Below, piece by piece: positions 1 to 10,923 of a DNA stretch of 64,000 bases. This DNA is from Stenopsyche tienmushanensis (lineage: Eukaryota; Arthropoda; Insecta; Trichoptera; Stenopsychidae). Within the stretch, counting starts at the first letter, position 1, and the number at the start of each line of letters is the position of its first letter. The stretch covers positions 1,178,001-1,242,000 of the forward strand of contig WACJ01000124.1 of assembly GCA_008973525.1 (NCBI GenBank), written 5' to 3'. The notes beneath the pieces are model-generated. The model made no database searches and was not told where the DNA came from. It saw only the letters and a program-made list of their open reading frames with translations. The position numbers were made by a program, and so were the translations under genes.

Positions 1-3000
1 ATTTGTGTTTAATGTTAGTTTTTGCACGTGTCTCCAAAGATACGATGCTTTGAGGCAAGCATGTAGCTCATCAGCTGGTGTCGATGAAGGTATCACTGGA
101 AGAGTTTGACGAAAGTCACCAGATAATAAAATGAGAGCGTCACCAAACGGTTTTGCATTTGATCGTAAGTCTTTAAGAGTTCGATCAAGCGCTTCAAGTG
201 ATTTCTTATGAGCCATGGTGCATTCGTCCCAGACAATCACCTTGCACATTTTTAAAACTTTAGCCATACCAGAAACCTTAGAAATGTTACATGTCGGAGC
301 TTCCAATAAATGCACATCTAATGGTAATTTGAGCGCCGAATGCGCTGTTCGTCCACCATCTAATAATGTTGCCGCAATACCTGATGAAGCAAGAGCCAAA
401 GCAATTCCATTTTGAGAACGAATATGAGCCAATAGCAAACTGATGAGAAATGTTTTTCCAGTGCCGCCAGGCGCATCAAGGAAGAACAGACCGCCTCTGC
501 TTTTTGACACGGCATTTGTAATTGTGTCGTAGGCCAATTTTTGTTCCGCAAGCAAAAGTTGTTCGTTTGCTTCAACAAATGCATGCAAATCATTAGCATT
601 GTACTGCTGTTCTCTTACTAAATCGCGATCATAAAGGTCAGGTGCAGAACGTTGTGGTGCAATCATGCCGAGTTGACTGAGTTCTTTGTTGTTTATTGTT
701 AAGCATATGTCTTCAATTTCGATCATTGCTTGATTGAAAACATTCTCCGAAAACTCAAGGGAATTGTCATTGCTAATGGCACGAACACGCTGCAAAATGT
801 CTTCGCTCAAATGTTCTCTGAATTTTTTCCACAGGTCTTTCGGATTGGATGGTGAACATGTGGTTAATATTATGGCAAATAATGTTCGAATTTGTCGCGG
901 ATGACAGCTGGCACATGCGTCCGTCAAAGTTGTTTCCCAATGCTGGTCATTTTCGAGCAAATGAAGCTTTTGGCAAGCTTCTCTGTACGTCTGGCATTCT
1001 ACTCCATCGACCGTTCTCAAATTTGCAAATGAAGTAGGACCTTTAACATTAACCAACAGCATTCTTAAATAGTAGCACTCAGCATTATTCGGATGTACTG
1101 TGTAAATTCGGCCTAATGCATCAGTCGAATACAAATTTTGATAGCCTTCAACGCGAATCCCTTGCTTACGTCGTTGAAATTTCTTGTTTGTAGTATTCCA
1201 TGTATAGTACTTGGGAACTTCTGCGTATAATAATGTCTTGGCAAATACATCTTTTTCACATAGCGCAAAAAATGCTGTAAGTGTTGTGTGCGCTGGTTCA
1301 GCAACAGCATTTCGTGCAGTGCGTTCCGTGAAATAGACTCTTTGTCCATTTTCAAGATGTACACTGAGATGAACAACATTGGGATGGCGGCTGTGAATTG
1401 GGAAGCTCAAAATACGCCAAACGGCCTCGCTGCTGCTGATATATCTCCCTGTTTGAAATTGACTCACTTCATCGTTGCGGGCATCAGGTCTATCAATGCT
1501 GACTACTGCCATATCACTGCCTTTGTTGACGTATTTGCATATATATTTGATAGATTTGACTGAATGACAATATTCGATGTTGATGTGAGCTTTGAATGTC
1601 TTTGATAACAAAGGAGAATATGGCACAATCCATCTATTGTCGATTTCAGTGTCAATATTTCTTATTTTTATTGTTGCTGTATGACCTCCATTATTTGGTT
1701 TTCGGCGTCTGTATTGCGGATATCCGTCATCACCAGTACGCGTTTCATGAAATAAGCCTCTGGGGTACTTTTTTGAGCATTTATTGTTTACCATGCAAGG
1801 AGATTGTGGATTTATTGCTCCGCATGGTCCATGTACCATGGTTTTCGTCACAATATCGAACAGCAGTGGATCTTCTTCAGGATTAGGAATTTCTGCACAA
1901 ATGACATCATCAATTTGAGCTGCGTGTATTTTCGTTTTAAGCCATATGAGAATATGAGCATGTGGAAGTCCTCTTTTCTGCCATTCAATTGCATACATCC
2001 AGCAGCGAGTTTCACCATAAATGTGATGCTTCACAATTAAATCCATCAATTTTATAAGCTTGTTTTTGAATATGCGTGCAATTAAATCATGTCGATCGGA
2101 TGGAACCTGACCGGGTAATAGAAGGTCTTTTATCTCTTCCCATGCTGGATTGCATGTAAATGTGATGAAAAAGTCGGGACGACCATATGAACGCACATAT
2201 GTCATGGCATCTTGTGCATATTCATGCATGTGCCGTGGGCTGCCACTAAATGTTGCCGGAAGTATGACCATTTTGCCAATGTCGGAAACATTTCCATCTT
2301 TTGCAATTGCATCTCGTAAATGAATATATTCTTCTGAACGCAACGATGTTTGATTTAAGCGAATGAATAACAAACGTTCGGTTTCAATTTTGGCATACAT
2401 GTCTACCACATATTGATGAAATAATTGACGGCATTGCAGAATATGATTTGTTCCATTTTGAGGTATCATTATGCGGTATGAATAATAATTCATCGCTGAT
2501 ACTTTTTTATTGAGCTGTTCACCTATAAGAATAAAGAAAAAGAATCAAAAGAAAAATATAAATTTCATTTACGAATGTTTGAAAGTTAAAAAAAATATTT
2601 TCATTTGATAAAATAAAATAAAAATATCTTTAGTTACCCGTAATTGGATTAGTTTGCATAATGTTGAAGTGATATCCGTCCTGCCCTTCCCAAAACATTA
2701 TAGGATACTGCAGCGCATCGTATGATCGATGTGTTTCAGCGACACGTTGTATTATATTATTCCGTCGCTGAAGAATTATATCACGCGTGTTACGTTCTTC
2801 ACCGACTATGACAATCGCAACTTCATCGACGGTAGGTGCATTGAAGCATCCAGCATGCTGTCCACGTGATGTTTTGTCAGCTCGTATTTGAATTGCATAA
2901 TTATCCGTCGGTAAGTTGTCAATTGAAGTTTTGAATAATTTTATTAATGCATTGTTTTGGTGGAAAAATGTTTGCAAATCGGATATAATGTGACGTTTGG

Positions 3001-3748
3001 TACCTGCAACTGCATCGCAGCGTTGATCAACTTGTGCATCATTGTCACCCATAAAATAGATCTGTAGAAATTTATGTTCAGCGTCGGAAACTGGCAGGAA
3101 TGAACCAACACGGTGATATATTTGCCCTTGAATTTTGAAAGTAGGCATGTACTCACCTTGGAAAACTTTGTCGACTCCAAAAGATGTCATCTGAAATGCT
3201 GAATTATATTTTCGAATGTTTTGCAAAAAATGTTTGGAATCAGGTGAGCTGCCCGAAAGCAACGACAACAACGGATCAGGTGGTGGATGCAATGTCGGTA
3301 ATTTAACCTTACCATTCGCGCAGCACATTCCTGTTGATTCATTTTTAAACTTAAGTGAATTGCAATACCTACACATTTTATCCATTTTGCCGATATTTAC
3401 ACTGGGATGCAAACTATAATCGTAATTAATGTCATATTGAAATCCAGCAAAATTCAAATCAACATGCACCGTTTGTCGAGATCGAGCATATCGTGAACGT
3501 TTTCTTTCAATTCTTGCGGCATGTTGGTTGTCAGATTCTGATGTACGCGATTGTATATTACTCAAACGTAAGTTTTCAATTCTTGCGGCATGTCGATCTT
3601 CTGATTCGGATGCACGTGAATAAGCGAATCGTAAACGATCTGCTTCATTGATCACTTGGCGTTCTTCGTTTGTTCGAGAGGCTCGAATTCGCTTCTTTTT
3701 CCGTGCTGCGCTGGTAGATTTACTAAGTGACGAACGTTTGGGAGGCAT
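1..3748 (-). CDS. Helitron Rep/PIF1-like helicase, two exons, partial at left edge
   Basis: Predicted rolling-circle replication initiator fused to a PIF1-type helicase, the protein that moves Helitrons. Exon 1 runs 3748-2638 from a real ATG. It starts with a Lys/Arg-rich segment and short repeats around HAARIE, then enters the Helitron-like N domain (QDGYHF near its end). Exon 2 runs from 2522 to the window edge with no stop. In exon 2 I read the HUH motif in GLPHAHILIW, the Rep tyrosine region YICKYVNKG, then Walker A as DAPGGTGKTF, Walker B as VWDECTM, and LSGDFRQTLPV. Splicing joins ITG to EQLNKKVSAM, which matches the usual family sequence. The helicase C-terminus is outside the window. 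No frameshift or premature stop was found across about 840 codons of exon 2. Confidence 0.9.
2523..2637 (-). other. GT-AG intron in the Helitron gene
   Basis: On the minus strand the donor is ACGG|GTAACT at 2637 and the acceptor is TTCTTATAG|GTGAA at 2523, preceded by a strong T-rich tract. Removing these 115 bases restores a glycine codon and a continuous conserved Helitron N-domain sequence. Without splicing, exon 1 would terminate directly after ITGN. Confidence 0.8.
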
Positions 3749-4339
3749 ATTCTTTTGGTTTTAATTTCACTCACGCCGATGGTAATAATATACGATGAAC
3801 AGCAAATGAGATTGACGTTTAACGTTTGCAGTTTGAATGCAGGCGTATATCTATGGTACTTTGCCGTTTGCTCTTTGATTTTAGGCCATTGTCTATGGCC
3901 ATGTGTATGACGACACACACGCCACCTGCTGCAACTTGTAGGTACTATATACCTATAGCCTTAGCAACGCCTTAGCAACGCATAATCTCAAACACGTCAG
4001 AATCAACAACTTTCACACATTAAGTTTTGAATTAAAAATCTACTGTAAGTTAATTGTACTATGCCTATGTCACCCCCTGATTCCTTGGCAATAAGTGGAC
4101 CAAGTTTTATCTCAATCCGATGAACGCGCATATCAACCCATTTCGCCCGAGCATTAGACGGGAAACGCAACTTATTTTTATATATTAGATTAGGGTTATC
4201 CTTATTTGGGTATTTGACCAAACAACATTTAATTTGTTTTTCCACCTTAAAAAACTATTTTAGTATTTATTCAATCTTTTAAAATAAAATTTACTACTAC
4301 TAAGATTTGAATTTTCTTAAAAAAAATTAAGCACTGTTT

Positions 4340-5395
4340 TAATTACTAACTTGTATTTATTAATATAAAACATTCACATGTAAAATTAATGTTTTGATTA
4401 CATTTAATGATACCCTTTTAATACTAAAATTATAAATATTCAGGATACAATCGTTGATTTTTTTTGTATCAAGATATTTCTTTCTGAGAGCTTTTATTAA
4501 CAAAGGCAAATATTGCTCTTACTCTTCGTCGACTGCCATCGATTTATTATATTTCTTCATTAAGGCAACACCACGCTCATCATAATCATTCACTACCCGC
4601 ATAGAATGGAAGATTTTCTTTTCAGCCTTAAAATCAGAGTCATCCTTCCAAGTTTCAACATCTTTATTCAAAAGCTGTGATGAGATATCTAAGATCTGGA
4701 AAAATCGTAAAAATTTGCTAGTCACAAAGTCTTCTATGCTTTTTTGTGTTGTGTTCGACATCAATGCTTTTTTTTTCGGACAATCTTCTACACCTTCGAT
4801 TCTTAGTGCATCTACTAAAAAATGCAAAAGACACTCACTCTTCCAATAAGTAGCATAAATGGCCTAGTATTTTTTATGGCAACTTTGGCCATTGTTTAGT
4901 TTATATTTTCAAAGGATACCAGGTCTTATTATAATTGTAAGTTGTTTCTTGGTACTGAATATCCGATAAGGGCTTGAAGCCAGTATTTTATATATATTAC
5001 GACTGTGAAAAGACAAATATCTTTCACTGCTTTCGTTTAAACTAATGTTTAAAAAAAATAAAATAATCAAGTAACACATAGCTTTAGCCACCCATTAAGC
5101 ACGGTGAAGACCAGCAGGTCTCGTAAATTAAACTCTGTTTTCAGGAATTCTTCCCAAGTAAATAATGAAAAGATTCAATAACTCTTTATAGTCATCTCGA
5201 GGTTGATATACTTGACGTTATTTTTGCAGTAGCATTTTCTATGATTTTTGATGATGTGGTTATCATATATTTATGTTTAATAATCACTTTGATCAAATTT
5301 CTCCCAGTTCTTCTTAAACCTTTTTAAATTCTCTTCCCTGCTTATGGATGCTATGATAAATTGAAACAAGTACGTACAATAGTCCAATTGTATGA
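4340..5395 (-). mobile_element. Family A transposase-like repeat, copy 1 (internally deleted)
   Basis: First of four related copies in the window. The left border shares the block ACTAACTTGTATTTATTAAT with copies 3 and 4. On the minus strand the C-terminal coding part is readable at 4827-4519 (residues such as DVETWKDDSDF and SMRVVND). It matches copy 4 closely and ends at a TAA after VDEE. Upstream the frame is broken around 4830-4905. Near 5330 the sequence jumps from the LFKRF-equivalent region straight to a more N-terminal block, so about 270 bp present in copy 4 are missing. I recognise the protein as a multicopy arthropod family with transposase-like behaviour but do not assign a superfamily. 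Not functional. Confidence 0.6.
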
Positions 5396-5877
5396 ATAGT
5401 CCAATGTTCAGATAATGCCATAAATTGCGGCTAATACTAATTCCGTATAGAATAGGTTAAGACGAGCATTTATGAGGTAATTATCTAGCAAGGTTGGTGA
5501 ATTTTCATTGTTTGAAAACATTTCAATGTATGGAGATTTAACGATATAGTAATATTTTTTTGAAGCTATTTAAAAGAAAAATGTAAATTTTTTCAGCAAT
5601 AAATGAAGGATAAGCATTGAAGTAGACAAAAAAACTCATTTAGAACGGATGAGGCTCGTGGAGAGTAGTCTGGGTTGTTATGAAACTCCACGTTTCATGA
5701 GTTGAAGATTAGTTTTCCTACATACTCTTGCAGTATAACATAAAAACATATATAGAGCTGAATGGAGTGAACCAATAAAGTTAAAGAAACAAACATCCCT
5801 TCGGTAGTGTAATCAAATTTTATTCCCAAAATAATGACAATATTTTTGAGAATTTATTTATTTCAAATTAAATATAT
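5396..5877. other. AT-rich intergenic, nothing recognised
   Basis: No conserved coding, repeat border or RNA gene was seen in this stretch. Confidence 0.5.
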
Positions 5878-6078
5878 TTAAATCGAATTATTAGTATCAC
5901 TTTGATTTGATTCGATATTCACGAGAAAAAATTGATTTATGCTATAATGGAACTGAAAACATATCTCATGGCCATATCGGCAAAAAGCTTTTACAACATG
6001 ATCCTCCATCACTAGTCCATAAATAGATTTTTTTATTTCATGAATATTTATATCGAGAATTTTATCACAAGATGACAT
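5878..6078 (-). CDS. Small open frame, unsupported
   Basis: A 66-codon frame with a real ATG (start MSSCDKILDI) lying 15 bases downstream of the candidate exon 6094-6238 on the same strand. Base composition is as AT-rich as the flanks, and no domain is visible. It could be a 3' UTR artefact of that exon or chance. Confidence 0.12.
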   Translation of the reverse strand: MSSCDKILDINIHEIKKSIYGLVMEDHVVKAFCRYGHEICFQFHYSINQFFLVNIESNQSDTNNSI

Positions 6079-6093
6079 TTTTCATAGTACATT

Positions 6094-6238
6094 TTAAGGA
6101 AGCTGAGCACGAACTCGCGAACTAGATTTATAACCATTGGATGTATTGATTTCATAAATCTTCATACATTTATCAACATCACGTATTCGATTCTGTTCAG
6201 CTGTAGACAATCGTTGTGATGTTTGATTTAAGACCATC
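6094..6238 (-). CDS. Candidate terminal exon, unknown protein
   Basis: On the minus strand a strong acceptor-like sequence (CTATCTTCCTCTAG) ends at 6239 and is followed immediately by a 47-codon frame from ATG at 6237 to TAA at 6094. The peptide is polar and basic (contains STAEQNRIRDVDKC and ends RVRAQLP), unlike the low-complexity products of most chance frames here. No domain is recognised and no upstream exon can be pointed to. It could be the last exon of a host gene or a decayed element. Confidence 0.25.
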
Positions 6239-6654
6239 CTAGAGGAAGATAGATTTTCATATTATTGCTGAATTCACTCAGAGATAAAAATCTTATATGC
6301 ATACAAATACGCCAAAACAAACAGCCACTGCGTATATTTTATTCTAAAAAAAAAAAAATGTCACGTCGAAATGATATCCTGCGGAAAAAGCTTTCAAGGC
6401 GATCTCGAATCTTGGACGTTTCATCAATGATATATTTTTCAAGGCTGCTTTTGTATGTACTGTTTCATAATCCAAATAATGTATCTTCATATTAAAACAC
6501 ATTTTTTAAAAAACTGCTGTAACTACTTTAATTTTGTAAAATATTCGCAAAAGAGTTTTTTAAAAAATGAAATTATTTAAGATTTTTCCTAGTAATCCTA
6601 AGAAAATGGATTTAAAAAGTGGCCAACAATAACATGTAATTAAATAAAAAGTCA
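6239..6654. other. AT-rich intergenic
   Basis: Contains an A-run near 6345-6358. No gene or repeat border recognised. Confidence 0.45.
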
Positions 6655-6945
6655 TCTTCTTCTTAATGTGCCATATCCGTTAACGGACATGGGCGATCCT
6701 CATAGGAGGCCTTACAAGGAAAAGGATTTATCATGTAGTGGTTTCCCATTTGCCTTCCATATGCGATAAAATAAGGATAGCATTATTTGGATAGGAATTG
6801 TAATTTAGGTAGGAGAGAAGATAATTGAGTATCAAAATTATCATTACTTGTAGTATTTTTGCAAATTCAATCACTCACTCATGAGTGTCATAGTATATCT
6901 TTATTTCAAATTCAGGTCAAACTTGGATATTATTATTCATGAAAA
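6655..6945 (+). repeat. Family B interspersed repeat, copy 1
   Basis: Begins near TCTTCTTAATGTGCCATATC and contains AAGGATTTATCATGTAGTGG and TTTGGATAGGAATTGTAATT, then an ATCACTCACTCATGAGTGTC block. The same order of blocks with moderate divergence occurs at 37131-37420 and, shorter, at 37735-37915. A weaker relative may lie near 25525-25760. No coding capacity and no obvious inverted ends. It may be a SINE or a remnant of a longer element. A similar motif (gccat..ccgtta..cgg, then gtggtttccca) occurs widely in insect genomes as far as I recall. Confidence 0.5.
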
Positions 6946-7570
6946 AATGGTAAAATTTTAATGAAAGTGAGAAAGATATGAAGGTTTATAGTTGAAAGCT
7001 TCCATATTGAAAACTGACATAGCGCGTTTTAATCTTGGTAATCGGGGATCTGTACCGATTTATAAAGATTTATCATCTGATGAGTTGTTGACAATATGGT
7101 AAGCTAGGAATTAGCACCAAAGCAATATATAATAATAGTGGATAAAAGAATGTAAGTGAAAATTAAATATTTTCATCACCATTTTTGATAAAAACATCGA
7201 AAAGTTCTGATTTGTAGTTTTGTCGTCATTTTTAAAAAATGGTTCTGAAGTATTTTGTGGAAAAAATATTGTAAATTTATCAATATGATTGCCTTTTTAT
7301 AATCAATTTCAGGGTTAGAAAAATCTCAAAGAATAATTGGAGAATTATTCTTCGGATGCAGAAAATGCTGGTAGCTTTGAACATATAATATAATTTACAT
7401 TTAATTTAATATAGATCAATCGGCTTTGGGTCCAATTTAGATGTCGATCGAAGATTTTAATATTTTCTAGAACCGAAAAGCAACCAAACCGCAACCAAAT
7501 GAATAAAAATTGTTTTTAAGATAGATTTTTTCCTAGTAAAGAATAAGTAAAGAAAGAAGAAATTATAAGT
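6946..7570. other. AT-rich intergenic
   Basis: No gene, inverted ends or repeat shared with other parts of the window recognised. Confidence 0.45.
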
Positions 7571-9650
7571 CCATGATTTTGATCCTGAAAGAGATCATTT
7601 CCCGAAAGAAATCCATTATTTTCCTATTTTTTGTCGTTCATGATTTTGATCCTGAAAGAGATCATTTCCCGAAAGAAATCCATTATTTTCCTATTTTTTT
7701 TCGTTCATGATTTTGATCTTAAAAGTGACCATTTCCCGAAAGAAATCCATTATTTTCCTATTTTTTTTCGTTCATGATTTTGATCCTAAAAGTGACCATT
7801 TCCCGAAAGAAATCCATTATTTTCCTATTTTTTGTCGTTCATGATTTTGATCCTAAAAGTGACCATTTCCCGAAAGAAATCCATTATTTTCCTATTTTTT
7901 GTCGTTCATGATTTTGATCCTAAAAGTGACCATTTCCCGAAAGAAATCCATTATTTTCCTATTTTATTTCGTTCATGATTTTGATCCTAAAAGTGACCAT
8001 TTCCCGAAAGAAATCCATTATTTTCCTGTTTTTTGTCGTTCATGATTTTGATCCTAAAATTGACCATTTCCCGAAAGAAATCCATTATTTTCCTATTTTT
8101 TGTCGTTCATGATTTTGATCCTAAAAGTGACCATTTCCCGAAAGAAATCCATTATTTTCCATTTTTTTTACGTCCATGATTTTGATCCTAAAATTGACCA
8201 TTTCCCGAAAGAAATCCATTATTTTCCTATTTTTTGTCGTTCATGATTTTGATCCTAAAAGTGACCATTTCCCGAAAGAAATCCATTATTTTCCTATTTT
8301 TTTTCGTTCATGATTTTGATCCTAAAAGTGACCATTTCCCGAAAGAAATCCATTATTTTCCTATTTTTTTTCGTTCATGATTTTGATCCTAAAAGTGACC
8401 ATTTCCCGAAAGAAATCCATTATTTTCCTATTTTTTGTCGTTCATGATTTTGATCCTAAAATTGACCATTTCCCGAAAGAAATCCATTATTTTCCTATTT
8501 TATTTCGTTCATGATTTTGATCCTAAAAGTGACCATTTCCCGAAAGAAATCCATTATTTTCCTATTTTTTGTCGTTCATGATTTTGATCCTAAAATTGAC
8601 CATTTCCCGAAAGAAATCCATTATTTTCCTATTTTTTGTCGTTCATGATTTTGATCCTAAAAGTGACCATTTCCCGAAAGAAATCCATTATTTTCCATTT
8701 TTTTTACGTCCATGATTTTGATCCTAAAATTGACCATTTCCCGAAAGAAATCCATTATTTTCCTATTTTTTGTCGTTCATGATTTTGATCCTAAAAGTGA
8801 CCATTTCCCGAAAGAAATCCATTATTTTCCTATTTTTTTTCGTTCATGATTTTGATCCTAAAAGTGACCATTTCCCGAAAGAAATCCATTATTTTCCTAT
8901 TTTTTTTCGTTCATGATTTTGATCCTAAAAGTGACCATTTCCCGAAAGAAATCCATTATTTTCCTATTTTTTTTCGTTCATGATTTTGATCCTAAAAGTG
9001 ACCATTTCCCGAAAGAAATCCATTATTTTCCTATTTTTTGTCGTTCATGATTTTGATCCTAAAAGTGACCATTTCCCGAAAGAAATCCATTATTTTCCTA
9101 TTTTTTGTCGTTCATGATTTTGATCCTAAAAGTGACCATTTCCCGAAAGAATTCCATTATTTTCCTATTTTTTGTCGTTCATGATTTTGATCCTAAAAGT
9201 GACCATTTCCCGAAAGAAATCCATTATTTTCCATTTTTTGTCGTTCATGATTTTGATCCTAAAAGTGACCATTTCCCGAAAGAAATCCATTATTTTCCTA
9301 TTTTTTTTCGTTCATGATTTTGATCCTAAAAGTGACCATTTCCCGAAAGAAATCCATTATTTTCCTATTTTTTTTCGTTCATGATTTTGATCCTAAAAGT
9401 GACCATTTCCCGAAAGAAATCCATTATTTTCCATTTTTTTTACGTCCATGATTTTGATCCTAAAAGTGACCATTTCCCGAAAGAAATCCATTATTTTCCT
9501 ATTTTTTTTCGTTCATGATTTTGATCCTAAAAGTGACCATTTCCCGAAAGAAATCCATTATTTTCCTATTTTTTTTCGTTCATGATTTTGATCCTAAAAG
9601 TGACCATTTCCCGAAAGAAATCCATTATTTTCCTATTTTTTTACGTCCAT
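7571..9650. repeat. Minisatellite array, about 31 units of 67 bp
   Basis: The unit reads CATGATTTTGATCCTAAAAG, then TGACCATTTCCCGAAAGAAA, then TCCATTATTTTCC and a T-rich spacer ending CGTT. Spacing of CATGATTTT is 67 bp (7572, 7639, 7706 and onward), with occasional one-base changes in the T run. The first units at the left edge are the most divergent (CCTGAAAGAGATC), the interior is nearly uniform, and the last unit breaks off inside CATGAT. An ACGTCC variant spacer occurs at 8170 and 8706, exactly eight units apart, and again at 9442 and 9643. Because 67 is not a multiple of three, the frame shifts every unit. The short frames found here (for example 9105-9317) are not genes. Confidence 0.95.
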
Positions 9651-9959
9651 GATGAACACCATGTCTATCAGATTATATATTAAAAACTGTTAAATGTGTA
9701 ACTGACGGCGCACAGAGACTTTTTTACTAAATCGAGTGCCATCAGTCACCGGTGCCTGCTACGGCCCACTGGTAACAATCGTCATCAGTCACCGGTGCCC
9801 GACGCGGCACGATACGTGTTAACTCTTATCATGAAATATATGAAGATTTGTACACTAAAATTAGATAATCGCTTATCAGAGAGATTTTAAATGCCAAAGA
9901 ATTCCAAAACGTTGAAAAAAAAAGTATATTATTATATACTCGACAATGGAATACATATA
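9651..9959. other. Spacer with a short direct repeat around ACCGGT
   Basis: Between the minisatellite and the Tigger element. The 17-mer CATCAGTCACCGGTGCC occurs at 9740-9756 and again at 9783-9799, 43 bp apart, in a locally GC-richer patch. Nothing else is recognised. Confidence 0.6.
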
Positions 9960-9970
9960 CACATGGACCT

Positions 9971-10059
9971 CGTATAACACGGTTTTATACAACACGATTC
10001 TATATAACACGTTTGTATAAATTGTGACAAGTTTTTTACAACACGCTTTATATAGCACA
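9971..10059 (+). repeat. Phased subterminal repeats of the Tigger element
   Basis: The core AACACG or AGCACA recurs with its final base at 9981, 9996, 10011, 10045 and 10059. The spacings are 15, 15, 34 and 14 bp, roughly one and a half helical turns. Such subterminal repeats could be transposase binding sites, which is inference. Confidence 0.6.
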
Positions 10060-10084
10060 GCTTGAGGGAAAAAATATACAAAAT

Positions 10085-10923
10085 TTTAAAGTATTATTGA
10101 TATTGGACAATGTACCAGGACATCCGCTCGATTTAAAACATCCTAATGTTGAAGTATTATTTTTACGCCCACACACTACGTCTATAATCCAACCCTTAGA
10201 CCAAGGCATAATTTAAATATTTAAAGCATATTATATTCGTCGAACATTTGAAAAAATATTAGGATACATCGATCAAGTTGAAAATTTAACACTGCTACAT
10301 GCCTGGAAAAAAATCTATTTGAAATTGTGTCGATATTGTTTCTGAATCTGTTTTAGATATAAAACAATCTACTTTAAATTCTTGCTGGAAAAAATTGTGG
10401 CTGGAAGTAGTCTCTGGATGAAATGTTTTACCATCAATAGAAGATGAATACCAAAAGACAATAAACATTTGTGATATTGGTGAAGAAGGTTTTGATGACA
10501 GGGATATTCATGATATTCAAGAAATATTGGAGGATCGTACGTTGAACGAAGACGAATTAGCCGAAATATTAAATGAATCTACTACAATTAATGACTTAGA
10601 AAGTTGTAGCAAAAAAGCTACATGTTTCACAATAAAAACTATTAATGAAGGCATAGAATTGGCTATTAAATAAGTGTTTTTTAACAGAAAATAATCCTAT
10701 AATGAAAAGAAGTTTAAAATTCAAGAGAGAATTACAACAGATTTTGGAACCTTATAATGAAATGCGAAAAGACTTGTACGCCAAAAGCAGAAAATTGCTT
10801 ATTACCGGATTTTTGAAGGCTAAAACCAGAAATAGTTCAGAGTTTTCTGATAATGGAAACCCACAACAGATCTCGAAAAAGAATAAAACATATATAATTA
10901 TAAGTGATAGCGATGAAAAATGA
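10085..10923 (+). pseudogene. Tigger (TIGD1-like) transposase remnant, C-terminal half
   Basis: The first block reads LLILDNVPGHP and IIQPLDQGII, the second catalytic Asp region of the DDE_1 (pogo/Tigger/CENP-B) family. It is followed by a stop at about 10212, then readable family sequence (RRTFEKI, LLHAWKKI). A frameshift near 10315 leads into SESVLDIKQSTLNSCWKKLW, a hallmark of Tigger proteins. A second stop at about 10420 is followed by an acidic linker. After a further frame change near 10670 the basic tail runs 10702-10923 (SLKFKRELQQILEPYNEM, then KSRKLLITGFLKAK). Not functional. The order matches the C-terminal half of TIGD1-like proteins. Confidence 0.8.

Larger units (their letters stand above)
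1..4189 (-). mobile_element. Autonomous Helitron, 5' end inside window, 3' end beyond left edge
   Basis: The element encodes a Rep/helicase protein on the minus strand. Upstream of its start codon, the minus strand reads A|TCTAATATATAAAAATAAG with the TC at 4189-4188. That is a typical Helitron 5' terminus: it begins TC, is followed by an AT-rich tract, and sits after an A as expected for insertion between A and T. The 3' hairpin and CTRR end lie outside the window, so full length is unknown. About 440 bp of 5' leader separates the terminus from the ATG and contains a short direct repeat of CGTTGCTAAGG. The neighbour to the right is family A copy 1. Intact splicing signals and an unbroken reading frame suggest a young copy. 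Confidence 0.9.

Noticed and set aside
360..1886. Several 60-96 codon frames inside the Helitron region on both strands
   Set aside because: They lie in other frames of the continuous Helitron exon 2, which is open on the minus strand to the window edge and carries all conserved motifs.
9105..9384. Two 70-codon frames with repeated FDPKSDHFPKEIHYFP-type sequence
   Set aside because: They are translations of the 67-bp minisatellite. The frame rotates each unit and no start or domain evidence exists.
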